NCBI RefSeq assembly: GCF_041734735.1
Contig: NC_134883.1
Location: forward strand, 14,999,810 to 15,063,809
DNA from: Babylonia areolata
Lineage: Eukaryota; Mollusca; Gastropoda; Neogastropoda; Buccinidae
Direction: 5' to 3'
Length of the DNA: 64,000 nt
Shown: positions 23,698-38,002 of the stretch, piece after piece
Layout: each line of letters begins with the position of its first letter
How positions within the stretch are numbered: the first letter of the stretch is position 1
Notes under the pieces: generated by a model
The model's input: the letters and a program-made list of their open reading frames with translations, nothing else
What the model was told of the DNA's origin: nothing
Databases searched by the model: none
Position numbers and translations under genes: made by a program

Positions 23698-26600
23698 GTG
23701 GGGACCAGGGGCAGGAAGAAAGAGAGGTCATGAATGGTTCATACAATTCGTAACTTTTTTTTTTTTTTATTTCAAGTAAGGTCCCCTGAGCTCTTAGAGA
23801 GAAAGGGTGTTATACAAGAATACAGTTATTATTAGAAAATTATATGCATTACTATCATCATCATCATTATCATTACAGAGACACACACCATAACATCAGC
23901 TATAACCATGAGCCATGAAATTTGTTCTTCCACCCCTATGATGGACCCATGATGGAAATAAAAAAAACACCAGAACAACTCACCGTTCTCATCATATCTT
24001 GAAGCACCGACACCTTGGTGCTGTTTCCCGTGAAGTGCTGACCATGGGAGGCCTGGAAAATCAGTACAATGCAAGCTACAACAATACTCTGTTCTCTCTT
24101 AAAGAGAAACTGTTGACGTGTTTTGCTAGTAAAAGGTCGACATATAAAAAACAGCACAGGCATTTCATCCAAAATACAACACAAACTTTGATCATGCTCC
24201 AGTGTTGTCCAGAGTAAGAACACTGATTCATAATAAATGCATGTTTAGCATGGTATATGCTCATATAATACATTTTATGCTCATTGATAATGGTGTTGTT
24301 GGTTGTTGTTTTTTTCCAATCGATAAAGAAATGAAAAGAAAAAGAAATTGAAGGGGGGTAAACATGTCATGCACAGAATAATAAAACATGAGGCACATAT
24401 TAAAAATAAAATACTCAATTTCATAATCACATATACGTAAGACATGCTTTATTGTTCACGTACACCTCATTCATAAAATGCAGCATGCTGAAACAAGAGC
24501 AGTAAATAAGCTTCAGTTTCAGTTTCAAGTAGCTAAAGGAGGCGACACTGCGTTCGGACAAATCCATATACGCTACACCACATCTGCCAAGCAGATGCCT
24601 GACCAGCAGCGTAACCCAACGCGCTTAGTCAGGCCTTGAGAGTAAATAAGCACAAACACTATTACTAATTTACTGTGCTGAACTCAGTTGGAGCTGCTGT
24701 CCCTTTCTTGTAGCTTCAAAATGTAACTGTGTGGAGTGACTGCCTAAAGGTAACGCGTCCGCCTAGGCAGTGAGAGAATCTGAGTGCGCTGGTTTGAATC
24801 ACGGCTCAGCCGCCGATATTTTCTCCCCCTGCACTAGACCTTGAGTGGTGGTCTGGACGCTAGTCATTTGGATGAGACGATAAACTGAGGTCCCGTGTAC
24901 AGCATGCACTTAAAAAGAACCCACGGCAACAAAAGGGTTGTTCCTGGCAAAATTCTTTAGAAAACCCTCCTTCCAGAGCACCCCAAATTTCACACAGAGA
25001 AATCTGTTGTGATAAAAAGAGAAATACAATACAATACATCATGGCCAGAAGTGTCATCTGTGAAAAGCTTTTGATGAGACAGCCATCAAATCCATCAAAA
25101 CTAGACTGAAAAACCTTCAGTATCAGAAACACCATCAAACTCACTGTATCAAATATTTGTTTGAATAAGGCAAATAAAAGTAAAAAAAAAAATGAAACAC
25201 AAGAAAAGCATATTTTGACACAAACATTACAGTATTTTCCTTTTTTTTTCAAGCCACAGGAATGAAAGCATGGAAACTCAAAAATACACATATGAAATTC
25301 AGAAGCCAAGCAGCAAATTAATGCTGTACTGTCAACAGAAAGAAAAGAAATAAATAGGGTTTTGTTTTTTTTTTGGGGGGGGGGGGGGGGGGGCAGGGGG
25401 GGCAATTTTTCTAAAATAACTTAATAAGAATACTTTTGAGCAATTTTTCTGAAATAGAGCTCAAAGACCTTAACAAGTACAAAAATCATTAAATATAAAT
25501 TTGTTTTAAAAATTAACAGTATATGTTCATATAGCCCTCCATAAAGGGTCATGGCAAAGTTCTTCAGAAAAAAAACCCCAACTACCTTCATGGTGAAAAA
25601 CAACAATTGCAAACAGGAGGCGTGGGGAAAAAAGAAAAAAAAAGAGGATGATGTTACACTGTGGTGATGGGCTCTCCCCAGGGAGTGTAGCCCAAATTTC
25701 AAGACAGTAATCTGCGGTGACAAAAACAGTAATACAGCACAGAACTCACGGGCACAGCTTCAGCAACTCCGTACAGTAAAGACACAGCCAGCTCCACGTC
25801 CCTGAAGTCAGCCTCCTTCCACTGCTTCAAGGTCTGGGTGACGATGTTGTGCACCATCGTCAGTACCAGGTCTGCATCCTGTAATGAGCCGGTGCACAGA
25901 CAGTTACACAACTGTTAGATCTTTTTGAGCTGATGTGTATGCATCAAATTACAGAATTGAAGTGGGAGGATTTTGATCCCCTGAAAACACAGAGTGAGAT
26001 GAAAGAGACATGTGCATGTATGTTTTTTTTTATATTTATTAAGACATCTTGCTATGGCGCATATTCTTAAAGCTCTATGCACTTTAATGTATGAGTACTC
26101 ATAATGTATGCACACGTCATCGATGTGTAAGCATGAAAGGGCAAGACTGTGTGCCGTATCTCTGTGCTTGCCGCAAGTTTGGTTTCAGAGGTATCTATCA
26201 AAGGTAAGGTCAACTTAGTATGTTTGAAACTGCATGAGTCAGGGTCATTCATAAACCAGTCAACAGAAACTATCAATGTCTTTCTTTGCTCAACGCCCTC
26301 ATTTGCCCCGACTCAATCTCACAAAGCCACACAGAGTACGTAAGGTAAGATGCAGAGGTGAACTCACCAGCTGAGCCAGATTGTTGAAGATGACTTTCAG
26401 TTGTTTCCTGTATTCATCAAACATGGCCTCATCCTCACCCTGCACACAGTCATCAGGTCTGGTCTGGATCTCTTGCCACTCAATATTGATTATCATATTT
26501 ATCCAGTATCTGTTTCTCCTCAAAACTGATAATCATATTTTTCCACTATCTTTTTTTAGTACTCAGTATTATCATGTCTATCCACTACCTATATTCTACT

Positions 26601-29600
26601 TATATATGATTATCGTATCTATCCACCATCTATTTTCGACTCAAATTGGTAATCATATTTATCCACCATTTACTTTCTACTTGTTAGTGATGATCATATT
26701 TATCCATTATCTATTTTCTACTCAATGTTATTATCATATTCATCCACAATCAATTTTCCACTCAACAGTGATTACCATATTTATCCACAATCTATTTTCC
26801 ACTCAATAGTGATTATCATATTTATCCATTATTTCCTACTCAATATTTTTTTTAAAAAGAAGAAGAAGAAAAAAAAAGAAGCACAAACAGCAAAGAAGTT
26901 CAAAATGTTACAGAATAGCAAAATACACATTAAAGAATAGCAATATCTTACATCTTGCTCGAAGTTGTAGGACTCGTCGTATTTCATCTTTTTCACCACG
27001 GTAAACAGCATACCCTGAAACACAAAGGAAGGAAGGTGAAAAGAAGAATACATTCCAGTTGTCTTTTTTTCCTATTTTGTATCTGTGTGTGTGTATGTGT
27101 GCGTGCGTGCATTCATGCTTGTGGGTGTGGGTGTGGGTGTGTGTCTCTGTGAGTCTGTGTGTCTGTATGCAAATAAGCACGGTTTTATATGCTCATCTTA
27201 TGCTGGATCTCTTATTTTAGTGATCCATCACTACCATCAGCACAAAGTGTTGATCAGAAAATATCAATGCAATAACTGTGAATAATTATAGCATTAGCAT
27301 TCAATTTCTTGGGCTTTTTTTTTTTTTTTTTTTTTTAAACCCGTATAAGTTGAAGTGACATGAAAATGTTTTGGCATTGTTAATTCTCCTTCACTGAGAA
27401 ATTCTCTGTCACCTTTCTCGTTGCACAAAAGTGCCCAGTCTGTTAAATTTTCATTGACATTCTTAGGGTGTTTTTTTGTTGTTGTTGTTTTTTTATTTAA
27501 CTTCATGTCGCTGGTATGCATACATTTTGTTGACAATGGAATCAATATCATAATATTAACAACTTTAAAGCAATGAACAACCTTTCAGTAATTTTTCTCA
27601 GGACAAGCTTAAACTTTTTAATACTACAGTACATTTTTGTTATTTTGTAATTCACCTGAACAAATTATAACCCATTCTTTTTCTTTCTTTTCTTTGAGGG
27701 GGTGGTGGGTGTTTGTAAGTTTGTCTCTTTTAGAAAAATCCCAGGAAGATCACTAGGCTGTGTATGGTTACAATCAGCAGTCTTGTAAAATTTCTGATAA
27801 TGCTGCTGATCCTGAAGTTTTTTTGTGTTGTCATCTGTTAGTGGTTGTGGGTTTTTTTCCCCTCTCTTTTTGTCTCCTACACCCTAGCACCCTGAAAATT
27901 GGCTCAAGCCCTACACTAGCAACACACACACTTGTCATGACTCTACCTCCACATGGGTGCGCTGTGTGGGAGAGAGGGGTGAGCCCTTGGTCTTCAGCAA
28001 ATTGATGTAGGCCGTGGCCATGTCCCCAGCTGCCGCCGAGACGTCGTCATCCTCATCAGCCAGGAAGCGCAGCATGTAAGGAATCTTAGTTTCCAGCGCT
28101 GCCAGCACCTTCGCCTGATCGTTGGGCGCGTTACCTGACCTATACAACCTGCAGGCATGAATACCCACACCCATGTGCATACTGCACACAGACACCAGAC
28201 ACTGAAGGGATGGAATCTGGTCTCATCAAAGGGCAGCATCTTGTAGCTGAACTGTTCACTCAAAAAGTCTTGCTTATCCCTTTTTACAAATGCAGTTGTG
28301 ATCATATGTCATGCATGCACATTGTGTCTCTAAGTCTAACCGGTAGTATTTATCCTATATAGATCAAATATCTATTGCTAGACAGTGGAACACACCTTAG
28401 TCAGGTCTGGCAAGTGTACGCACGCATGTGTGTGTCTGTGTCTGGGGGGAGAGAGAGAGAGAGAAAGAGTACAGGGGAAAGGAAAGGAAAGGAGAAAGAG
28501 TAAGCACATTTGAAGTTGTTGACATGCTTCCTTCTTGATCACAAAAAAGAAAAAAAGAAAAAAAAAAGGTATTCGTTGTACATTACTTGTAGCACTGAAG
28601 TGTTTTGAATGCATTTTGATATTTTTCCTGCACCTGTAACAGGTTTTATTTGGAAACAAAGTTGCCTTGCCTTGCTTTGTCTTGGCTATCAGAGTACTTC
28701 TTTAGAGCTGACACTCTAGTTAACATTTCCTTACATCTATCACTTCCTTTTTACCCCTATACATGTATGAATGTCTTTATTATATGTATCTTTTATCAAA
28801 ATACATCCAAGATAAGGCAAATGGAAGTTACTGCTTACCCCGTTATACATTTGAATCAAATAAAGCTAAAAACATTTTTTGACAATGAGTTTATTGTTCT
28901 TGTTAGTTTGGATAATAAGAATGGTCAATCTTCGGTATTTCTTTAAAAATAAACTAAATAAAACTTCAACCGATGCTTGTGTAATGAAGGCCAACACTGG
29001 TCACCAGTCATCAACAGTGTACTACGTGCTATCCTTTATCAAGACAACCCTCCATCCACCCTCCCCTAAACACAAGCCAGGACTACACCCCACTTTGGAC
29101 AGCCAGGAACACCTGATAATCTCCATCCGGACAGACAGCCAGGACTTACCCTCTCGAACAACACAACTTTCACCGAACCAAGACAGAAACCCTTAACTAC
29201 TTTGTGATGTAATCTGAACAAATTAGCATACAGCTATGCACATGTAAGCACAGATACACTGAGGCACACGCACACACACCTTTACACACATCATACAGTG
29301 ACTCACTTATTCCAGCTGTCTATGAGGGCCAACCCAATGCCAGACATCAGCTTGGACAGTTTAGCAAGGAAGTCACTTTCCTCATCCTGAAAACATCAAA
29401 TATGAAACACTTGTTTATATTTCTTCCCGCAACAGACCCATGACTTTCTGAATCTTACATGAAAGGGTAAGAAATTTTGTTCCCAAGAAAAAAAAAAAAA
29501 AACCCATTTGTATAAAAGGTCAAAGGTCCCTTAGGCTTTTTGGCCTTCAGGATAGAGAATTCATACATAAGCACTGTGTCTACAGCTCAGCATCAGAAGG

Positions 29601-32600
29601 CCGGGCCAAATCCTTTTCTTCTGCCATTTTAACCTTCCCCAACCACAGTCAGGTACCTATTCAACCTAGAATGAGGAAAACTGGAGTGAAGTGGCTTTCC
29701 CAAGGACACAACACTATTCAAAAAAGGAACCTCAAACCCGGATTATTGGTGAATAATGGATCAGAAGTCTGACCCATAAACATTCTGCCATGGCACCTCT
29801 AACTTGTAGAACTTCATCTAACTATAAATTAAAATACAACATAAAAATAACATAATTCTATTTTCTAATACTGCATAAAAAACTCATTATTCTCTTTATT
29901 CTTTTTTATCTACTTCCCCCCCCCCCCACACCCCCCCCCCTACCCCCACATATTAGTCAAAGATTTGAAACAAATCATTCAAGATTTCAGACAGACACTA
30001 CCATGGTGCCCACCACAGTGGAGTGATGGCCCAGTGGTAATGTGCCTGCCTTGGGAGCAAGAGAATCTGAGGGTACGGGATCGAATCCCACATTCACCAC
30101 AATATTCTCCCCCTTCTCTAGACCTTGAACAGTGTTCTAGACACTTGTCACTCGGATCAAATTGATAAGCCGAGATCTTTTGCACAACAAGCACTTAACA
30201 CATGCAAAAAGACCCCAGAGCAATATTCTAATGGACAATCCACTCTAATATATGAAAGTGCTTGTGCATGACAGACACCTGAATGACTAACACAAAAGAA
30301 GAGCAACTAAAGGCAGCTGTCAGTTCTTCCTAGGCAGCCAGCCTGTTGTGCAAATGACTCCATGTCTGTAAAGCACAGAATTAATTTTGGTCTCTGACCA
30401 AACATAGATGTTATATAAAAGTAAATAATAATAATAACAATAATAATAATTATCACAATAGCACACTGACCCAGTTGTGGCTGTGTATTGGGGACTTAAA
30501 ATGAATGGCATGGGAGTATTGCCACTAAAATGGTGTGGGGTGAAGGAACAGAGAAAGAAAAACAATAATGATTTAAAAAAAAAAAAAAAGAAGAATAAAT
30601 AAATAAATAAATAAATAAAAACACCACACTGACCTCAGCGGGGCTGAGGACGTTGTTCTTGTCGAGGACAGTGAAGAAGGACTCCACCATCTGCAGCTTG
30701 GCGGTGGGCTCCATGCCTTTGCTCAGCACCTCGTAGATGCAGTCGCAGCAGGACTCCCGCAGCAGGGGCTTGGACAGGAAGCGCAGCAGGGCCGACACGT
30801 AGGGGTCGTTGGCTACCAGGGAGATGTCGATCCACGACACAAAGCGCCCCACCACGTCCAGGCACTGACACACCACTTCCGGCTGGCTGTCCTCGTACAC
30901 CGTCTGCAGTGCAACAACACAGGGTCAGGGGGTGTACCCGCTACATCAGTGTCAGGAGAGTTTCCTCTGAAAATCGGCTGGGGTCCAGGGGCTGCCTTAG
31001 GCCCTTGGTGGGGTGCAGGGGCAATGCCTCCACCCAAAAACGAAATTATTGATTTTTTAGGAGGTTTGGGGGGCCTCTCCTGAAAGCTAAAACAATGTCA
31101 CTATATACCTGAAAAACTGCACCGGGCTCAAAACGAAAACTGATCCAGGCTTGAAACAGACTGGACAAAAAATAAAACGTAATCATCATTTTTTTCCCCT
31201 CTGAAAAAAATTTGTTCCCTCTAAAATCAACTGCTCTTCCACTTAAAACAGCAGATCCCCAGCCTACTAATAAAGGTTTAATAATAATGTCTGATCATTT
31301 AATTGTCCCATTAACGTTTTCATCAGCAGGGTCATTGTTCGTTATGTTTCTTGATCAGTTCAGACATCAACATGTGACAAACTTCAGTGTCAAGCCCATC
31401 CTCCCCAAATAACCTGTTCAATCGAAACATGGCCATAACAGGAGAGTTTTTGATTGTAACATACTGATACAGAGTGAAAATACTGTGTTCATTTTGATCA
31501 TAGCTGATTAACAACTTTGGACTTGACCTGGAAAAAAACATTGTTGACCACGTTCAGTTTGGTGTGAAGATTATAAATGTTCTGTCACATTTGGGAGAGT
31601 CACAACATTTCTCCTATCGCTGTCCCATTCCAATACCTACCATGATGTGCAGCCAGGACGCCGCCAGTGAAGCCACACAGCTTTCTCTCATGTGGTCTTT
31701 GATAGATGTGTTCCTGGTGGATGTCTTCTGAAACAGAATGCCACCATCATCACATGGTCAAGTATTCTCTACTGTTTGGATACACTTTCTTTGTCAAAGC
31801 ATGTTAATCATAAGGGGCACTCCTTTAAAAAAAATTTTTTAAAGACTTTTATTGATACATAATAATCATGAAGGCATTATATTTTCAGACTTTTATCATT
31901 ACTGATGTATGATAATCATTGAGGACATTACAATTTTCAGACATTTATTCACAAATGCACAATAACTCGCTTTCTTGCTTTCCTCCATGTAATACATGCA
32001 CTGTATTTTCACATTTCAAGAACTGACCCTCAATTTTTCAGCCAGATACCTTGATTTTATGAAGAAAAGTACACGGAGAAAAGAACACCTCCAAAGGGAA
32101 GCTCTGAACAAGACCAGCATCGTGGTGTGTTTCTTTCACACTAGTTAAGTGAGGTTCTCGCATAACAAGCTTGGATGGTGTGTTTCTTTTTTCCACCTCA
32201 CAGCTAGAGTGGCAAGGTTATCCTCACTAGTCATGACAAGATAACATTCAGAGCAACTATGCCCCGAGGCAAAGAGAACATCTACTTCCAGTCTCACGCC
32301 CATTTCTTTGTGCACATTTTTCTCATCCTCGCCACTCGCTCTCTCGGCTCTAGCATGCAAGTGCACTCACGAATGAGAAGCTCACCTCCTCGATGACAAC
32401 TATATAGTTGAGAGTAATAACACAAAACATCGAGTGACAGGACTGTATGGGACATGGGCAGGTCATGGTTTAGAGAGTGTAAGGGGTTTGTGGGGAAAGG
32501 GGGGTGGGGTGGGGGGCTATATAAAAGAAAAACCCTTGCAGTAACTCACATTCTTGTCAAGCTAAACTGTGAGTCAGTCTTGCTGGTTATGTATTAATAC

Positions 32601-35600
32601 TGCATATCTACATTCTGATTGTATAACAAAGACAAATACAATGAAGACGAATCCTGCATTGATGCTAACTCATAATTACATACACCCAGTCATCACTGAA
32701 TGTTATTATCAGTGGTGATGATCTCATTAAATGCGACGCCGCACGCAAAAATCATGGATAAGTCGCTGGAGTAAATTTCACGCAACACGCTGTGAAAGTG
32801 ACAAGTGGTGAAAATATCAAATTTGAGTTTTTTGGTTATTCAGATTCTATGATTCTTTTTCTATTAAATTTCCAAGTATATAAAGAAATATAAAGTATTA
32901 GTGCTTTATTTTGATGTTTTCCCGTTGGGAACTGGTGATCAAGAGTGGGAAACAGCGAACTCGTTTGCCCCAATTTTCTCAGAAGTATGTTTGTGATCAT
33001 CACGAGACTCAAATGCATGTATCTCAGAAACTAATAAAGATACTTGAATTCTGTTTTCTGTGTGTTATTCAGAATTCTCTCTACTTTCAGATAAAAGATA
33101 ATATCAATTTGTGAATTCTGACCATTATCCATGATTTTCGCATGCACCATCACAAATGTCAAATGCTACTGATTCATTATGTGTTGTATGTGAATTGTTG
33201 ATCTGTGTTGTACTGAAGGGAACTGAACCTTCTGTGCAAGGAAAATAAAAAAAATAAAATGAAATAAAACAAAACAAAATGAAATATGATAGAATAAAAC
33301 AAAATAAAGAACCTCACCTCCTTGTGGACGATCTCCCTGTCGACCACCTCCTGGTCGATGGCCTGCAGCACGCGGAGGTAGAGGTCCACGGCACGGTGCC
33401 CCTGGTTGACCAGGCCCAGCAGGTCCTCAAAGAAGGAGGGCCAGCGTGACGGGTAGTCCACCACAAAGGCCAGGGACACCACCTGGGCCAGCTTGTTCAG
33501 CATGAAGCTGGCTTCACGGCCACCCTCCCCACCCTGCAGGGGAAAAAAGGCAAAGCCATTTCTGATTCTTGATCTTATTCTTGCTGCTTAATCAGTTAAT
33601 GTATACCATTTTATAGTCCAGCTAACTGCACAGGGCCATATCAGGACTGACAAACCATACAAATGCTCAACCGCGTCAACACAAAACTATCACATCTACA
33701 AAAAAAAATACAAAAAAAACTCCCACACTAATACAAACCCATGAAACACAGTTAATGACACAGTGACAGTATCCCAACCATTTAGCTCCATATGGCAAAT
33801 AAGACTAGGCCATGCTGAGGACACCAGCCATTCAGCTTAATTTATCATCCCCAGGTTACAAAAAATCATAAAAAAGGAAAAAACAATCTTCAAAGCCAAA
33901 CAAAAAATACATAAAATAGGCCATATAGAAAAATAACACAGCAGAATGGGCAGCTAGTGCCCATCCCAGTGTTTACATCTCACTACCTAATTGTCAGAGC
34001 AAAACAGCACAGATAGTACATCACAGACTGCAGAAAAGAGAAAAAAGTGTCAAGTGTCAACAGAAAGGGGAATGGACAAGGGAGGCAGAAAAAGGAGACA
34101 ACAGTGAAGAAAGAAAAAAGGCAGAAACAAAGAGGGTGATAGAAAAGAGGAAATATCTAGCACAGAATTTCCAAACACGCATTCAAACATGAATGCATAC
34201 ACACCACATGCCCATTAGTATGAAAATAAGAGGAAACAAACGCATACTCATACATGCAGGCATGCGTGCACACCACATGTCCATGTCCTGATGATGGAAA
34301 ATATACCTGTTGTATATATTTACTTTAAACATACGTCATCTTCATCTAATGATATAAGGATTCCATTCATCTTGAATCCAACAGCAAACACAGGAAAAAA
34401 ATCAAAATAAATGGCAAACTGATGTTCCGTTGATAGTCTGTTAATCACTACAAAGTAAAAAATCAGAATCAGGGGCCACCTACCGATTGCTGTAGACAGG
34501 ACACGAGGAAAGCACGAAGGGTGCTCTGCTCTTCAGTGCAGGCTTGATGGTACCTGCCATTACACAACCCACACGCTTACGGTCAATGCTTATCACAAGG
34601 CTAGTTATGGGCATATCAAGACTATCCTTTGGCAAACTCTTCACTGTCATCATCATTATCCTTTGTAGCTGCAATCTATGTATTGCAGTTTGTTTTTTGT
34701 TCTGTCATTTTTTTTGTTTTTGTGCATACTTTTTGTGCATACTTTTCAAAATTTTAAGAATAATATCTATAATAATAGTAATGATGATAATAACAATGAT
34801 AATAAGAATAACAATAATAATAAAATGATCACAATAAAAACAATTATTATCATAATAATTAATATGAATATGTGCAATTATATAGTGCTTACCCTGCCGC
34901 TTTTAGCCATCAAATAATGCATATGGTCTGAATCAATGAGGTACAGAAGAAAAAGATATAAACTGAAATATTAATTGATCAAACATGTTTCAAGATTAGA
35001 TCTGAAATGTGAAAGATTTAATAGCTGAACAGTGTCTGATAATCTCCGGTAGAGATTTCCAGAACTAAGGACTATGGAATGTAAATGTTCAGAAACCACA
35101 GGATTTGCTTCTTTATTTATTTTTGTAATATTTGCGCAAACATCTTTACCATTTTCCTTCTGGTTCTTGCAGTCAATGACCTAACCATCCTATCATAAAC
35201 AGAAATCACAGGTGTTTTTGCTTTTCTTCTTGGATGGTGGGGGGAAGGGGGGGGGGGTTGTTATCTATCTGTTGTTCTGTTCACTGTCTTTTTTTCTTTT
35301 CTTGAGAGTGAGAAACAAAATTTAAGTATTGTCTGTTTTATTTTGAATATTCCCAATATTCCCTATTTCAATTATACTTTCTGTAAAAACAACAACAAAA
35401 CAACCCTTAACAGCATGATACAGTTCATCAATATTCCTTCATCAGTTTCTGCAAACATTGCACTCAGAAACTTTTTAGACCACCAACCAATGTCAAGTGA
35501 CCTGATTTTTTTTTTTTTTTTTTTCCTTTTTTTCTTTTTAATCAGATTGGGCAGGTTAGATCTGTGACATTAAACCAGTAAATAACACACAATACAAAAA

Positions 35601-37963
35601 TTCAATGGAAAAATTTGTCAGTTAGCTTTCCGGAAATCATGGCAAATTTATGCTAATTACAGTATCTGAGCTCTGTTAAACAAGCACTGAAACAAAAATG
35701 AAAATATATGAATAATGAAGGTTGTCTCAATGAAGGCTTTATTCTTACCTTGTTCTCAGAAAGTGTTCACAAACTTTTAAAAAGGAGAACCTTGCATGAT
35801 CATTCCTGAAATATAAAAGAGAAAAATGAAATGTCAGATCAGATTTTCAAAGCAGGATTGTGCATGTGAGTGACAATCTATACTCATAATCCATCAAGTC
35901 ATATAATTATGATAATTTGGTGTAAATACAATAATGCATCCAATTATGTGCATACATATGTGTGTGCATTAGATTTGTACTCTCATGCCTATCCTTTGTT
36001 TTGTGACAAGGTAATTAGTACAGTCATATTTGTGTCCTCAAATCTTCATATTGTCTTATCTAAACTACCTCATTCGTATCCTATTCTTAGTCTCAAAATT
36101 GCATTCATCTAATTATGAGTCCAAAGAAGATGGGTTTTTCCCTCTTCAATATCTTTTCCCCCTTCACAAGAATAATTTGTAGAACTCAGTAGTAGTAGTC
36201 TTCAATTTTACCTCTCATTTTGAAAGGAATCGTTATCTTTACTTATCATTATAAAACAAGAAAACCAAAACTATGTGCATGTGTGACTGCGTGTGTCAGT
36301 GTGAGTCTGTGCGTGTGCTTGTATATGATGAATTTGTCTACTTCACATAAGCATGTGTGTAAAGCATGTCATTTGCATTCCTCACAAATTCACACAAATC
36401 ATTTGTGACTAAATATTACACTGTAATTTCTATTATTTCTCATGTACCTTCTCACCCTTTGTCTCCAAACTTTAGTCTGATTTAACGATGAACAAATAAG
36501 GGTCCAAAGAAACCAGGATTAGGCATGGGTATCCTTTCCCTGAGTCAACTGAACAAACTGATAACTTCCACTTAACCTTACTTTACTCAACTCAAGTTTA
36601 CTGTCACAGTTTCCTCTCACCCCCTGCCTACTGCTCCACCCCTTCCACCCGCCCTTACTTTACTTCCTTCACTACTGTCTCTCTCACTCTGTCTCACACA
36701 CACATACATGTGCATGCATGCATGTATACATACACACTGTTTTTGTACCAATACTCACCCCTTGAATGAATCTGAGGTGTATGCATGTGCACACAATTTC
36801 CATCCATCTGCTGAGTTTTTCAGTTCTTCAAAGTGGTGCATAGCCTGTACAAAAAGTTTGACACAATTTACTTTGCTTAAAATTAAAACAATAATGAAAC
36901 TGCAGCTACCAGCAACACTGAACAGTGAAGACAATGTTATATATCAAATTACTACAAATAGCATGATACTATTGTTACTCAATTTTACTTACTACTGCGT
37001 TCTGAATTTCATGAAGGAGCAGTATGAAAAGTAAATTATTCAAATAATATCAAATTTTGCATGCTTTCATTTTATATGTGATACTGAAAATGTATGTTAA
37101 AAAAAATTCCCCGACTGATTGAGTGACCAATTTTAAATAACCATATAAAATGAAGATATCACAATTAGTATTTCACCGTTTTCTAAAGTAACTTACATGT
37201 TTTCAAGGCTCCATGCAGATCAGTGCAAATACTATTCCCATACTTTTCAACAGAAAAGAGAAGTTTCAATTCAGGAAACATTTTATCCACAAAGAAGAGA
37301 GTGAATGGTGTCTTTTTTGTTATATATATATATAATTAAATTATAATCTATTTGTATTTGTATTTCTTTTTATCACAACAGATTTCTCTGTGTGAAATTC
37401 AGGTTGCTCTCCCCAGGGAGAGCACGCTGGTACACTACAGCGCCACCCATTTAAAAAAAATTTTTCCTGTGTGCAGGTTTATTTGTTTTTCTTATCAAAG
37501 TGGATTTTTCTACAGAATTTTGCCAGGAACAATCCTTTTGTTGCCGTGGGTTCTTTTACATGCGCTAAGTGCATGCTGCACACGGGACCTCGGTTTATCA
37601 TCTCATCCAAATGACTAGTGTCCAGACCACCACTTAAGGTCTAGTGGAGGGGGAGAAAATATCGGCAGCTGAGCCGTGATTTGAACCAGTGCGCTCAGAT
37701 TCTCTCGTTTCCTAGGCAGATGCATTACCTCTAGGCCATCACTCCACTACTGCTCATGTACAACTGATGCCTCAAATTTCTAATTAATCTGAAATATTTT
37801 TGTCTACAGCTATTAACTGTACAATTTAGTTATATATACACAGAGCTTTTCTCAACCATCTTTTTCTTAGTTTCCAAGATTTTAAGAAATCAAACTACTG
37901 TTAAATCAAACTTATTATTGTTTATACAGAGTAGAATAAATGCAAAACAATAAACATATGAAA

Positions 37964-38002
<39 letters not shown>

